Positions 11,575 to 11,613 of a stretch of 11,613 nt of DNA are shown in pieces. Source of the stretch: Cytophagales bacterium. GTDB taxonomy: Bacteria > Bacteroidota > Bacteroidia > Cytophagales > ES-bin-26. Every line of letters begins with the position of its first letter. Position 1 is the stretch's first letter. The notes beneath the pieces are model-generated. The model saw only the letters and a program-made list of their open reading frames with translations, was not told the origin of the DNA and made no database searches. The stretch is taken from the NCBI GenBank assembly GCA_014379925.1, contig JACMKY010000175.1:1-11613 (forward strand), in the 5' to 3' direction. Made by a program: the position numbers and the translations under genes.

Positions 11575-11613
11575 GGGTGAGCTGGTTGGAAGATGAAAAT
11601 TTGGTACGCAAAA

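Noticed and set aside
10864..11580. Long plus-strand open frame opposite the sugar transferase gene
   Set aside because: It is antisense to a gene with complete family motifs; its valine- and glutamine-rich translation is typical of a shadow frame in GC-rich DNA.

Overview
The window looks like chromosomal DNA of a Bacteroidota species, most likely a Cytophagales member of the Spirosoma/Larkinella type. The basis is fairly GC-rich coding sequence, a lack of strong Shine-Dalgarno sites, promoter candidates resembling the Bacteroidota TTTG / TAnnTTTG pattern, an ECF sigma operon with a Spy-like periplasmic protein, and protein families common in that group. The assignment is inference from family recognition only; no phage, plasmid, CRISPR, tRNA or rRNA signal was seen.

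Layout. The left edge (1-314) holds at most the last codons of an upstream gene and a perfect 17-bp terminator-like hairpin. Next come three plus-strand genes: an exported dienelactone hydrolase (315-1121), a Crp/Fnr-family regulator (1283-1876) and a small SRPBCC-fold protein (2036-2473), the last closed by a long hairpin. On the minus strand is a three-gene stress-type operon: ECF sigma factor (4279-3740), single-pass membrane protein in the anti-sigma position (3673-3188) carrying a perfect 15-bp tandem repeat, and Spy/CpxP-like periplasmic protein (3146-2694). Also on the minus strand are a fumarylacetoacetate-hydrolase-fold enzyme (7823-7212), an exported M23 peptidase (7013-5127) and a Bcp-type peroxiredoxin (4955-4506). 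Divergent from the first of these is an M48 lipoprotein peptidase (7965-8753), which ends at a strong intrinsic terminator. A 51-codon minus-strand ORF (8956-8801) runs into that terminator. After it come a zinc deacylase of the AstE/aspartoacylase family (9189-10130, plus) and, convergent, a membrane polyprenyl-phosphate hexose-1-phosphate transferase (11574-10198, minus) that starts exopolysaccharide repeat units.

Most genes are ordinary housekeeping or cell-envelope functions. Several act in the envelope (M23, M48, the sugar transferase, the Spy-like protein and its sigma factor), but they do not form one recognisable pathway.

The most unusual signal is intergenic. Three of the gaps (4956-5126, 7014-7211, 9057-9188) each contain a short array of degenerate 7-, 8- or 9-base units plus an inverted copy of the same units 80-110 bases away. 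The head sequence differs from gap to gap: GAGT, GTTG or GACT. In all three, one arm stops within about 1-8 bases of the downstream start codon. In two, the other arm touches or lies within 5 bases of the upstream stop codon. If transcribed, each would fold into a long stem next to a start codon. This is the best candidate for something not described.
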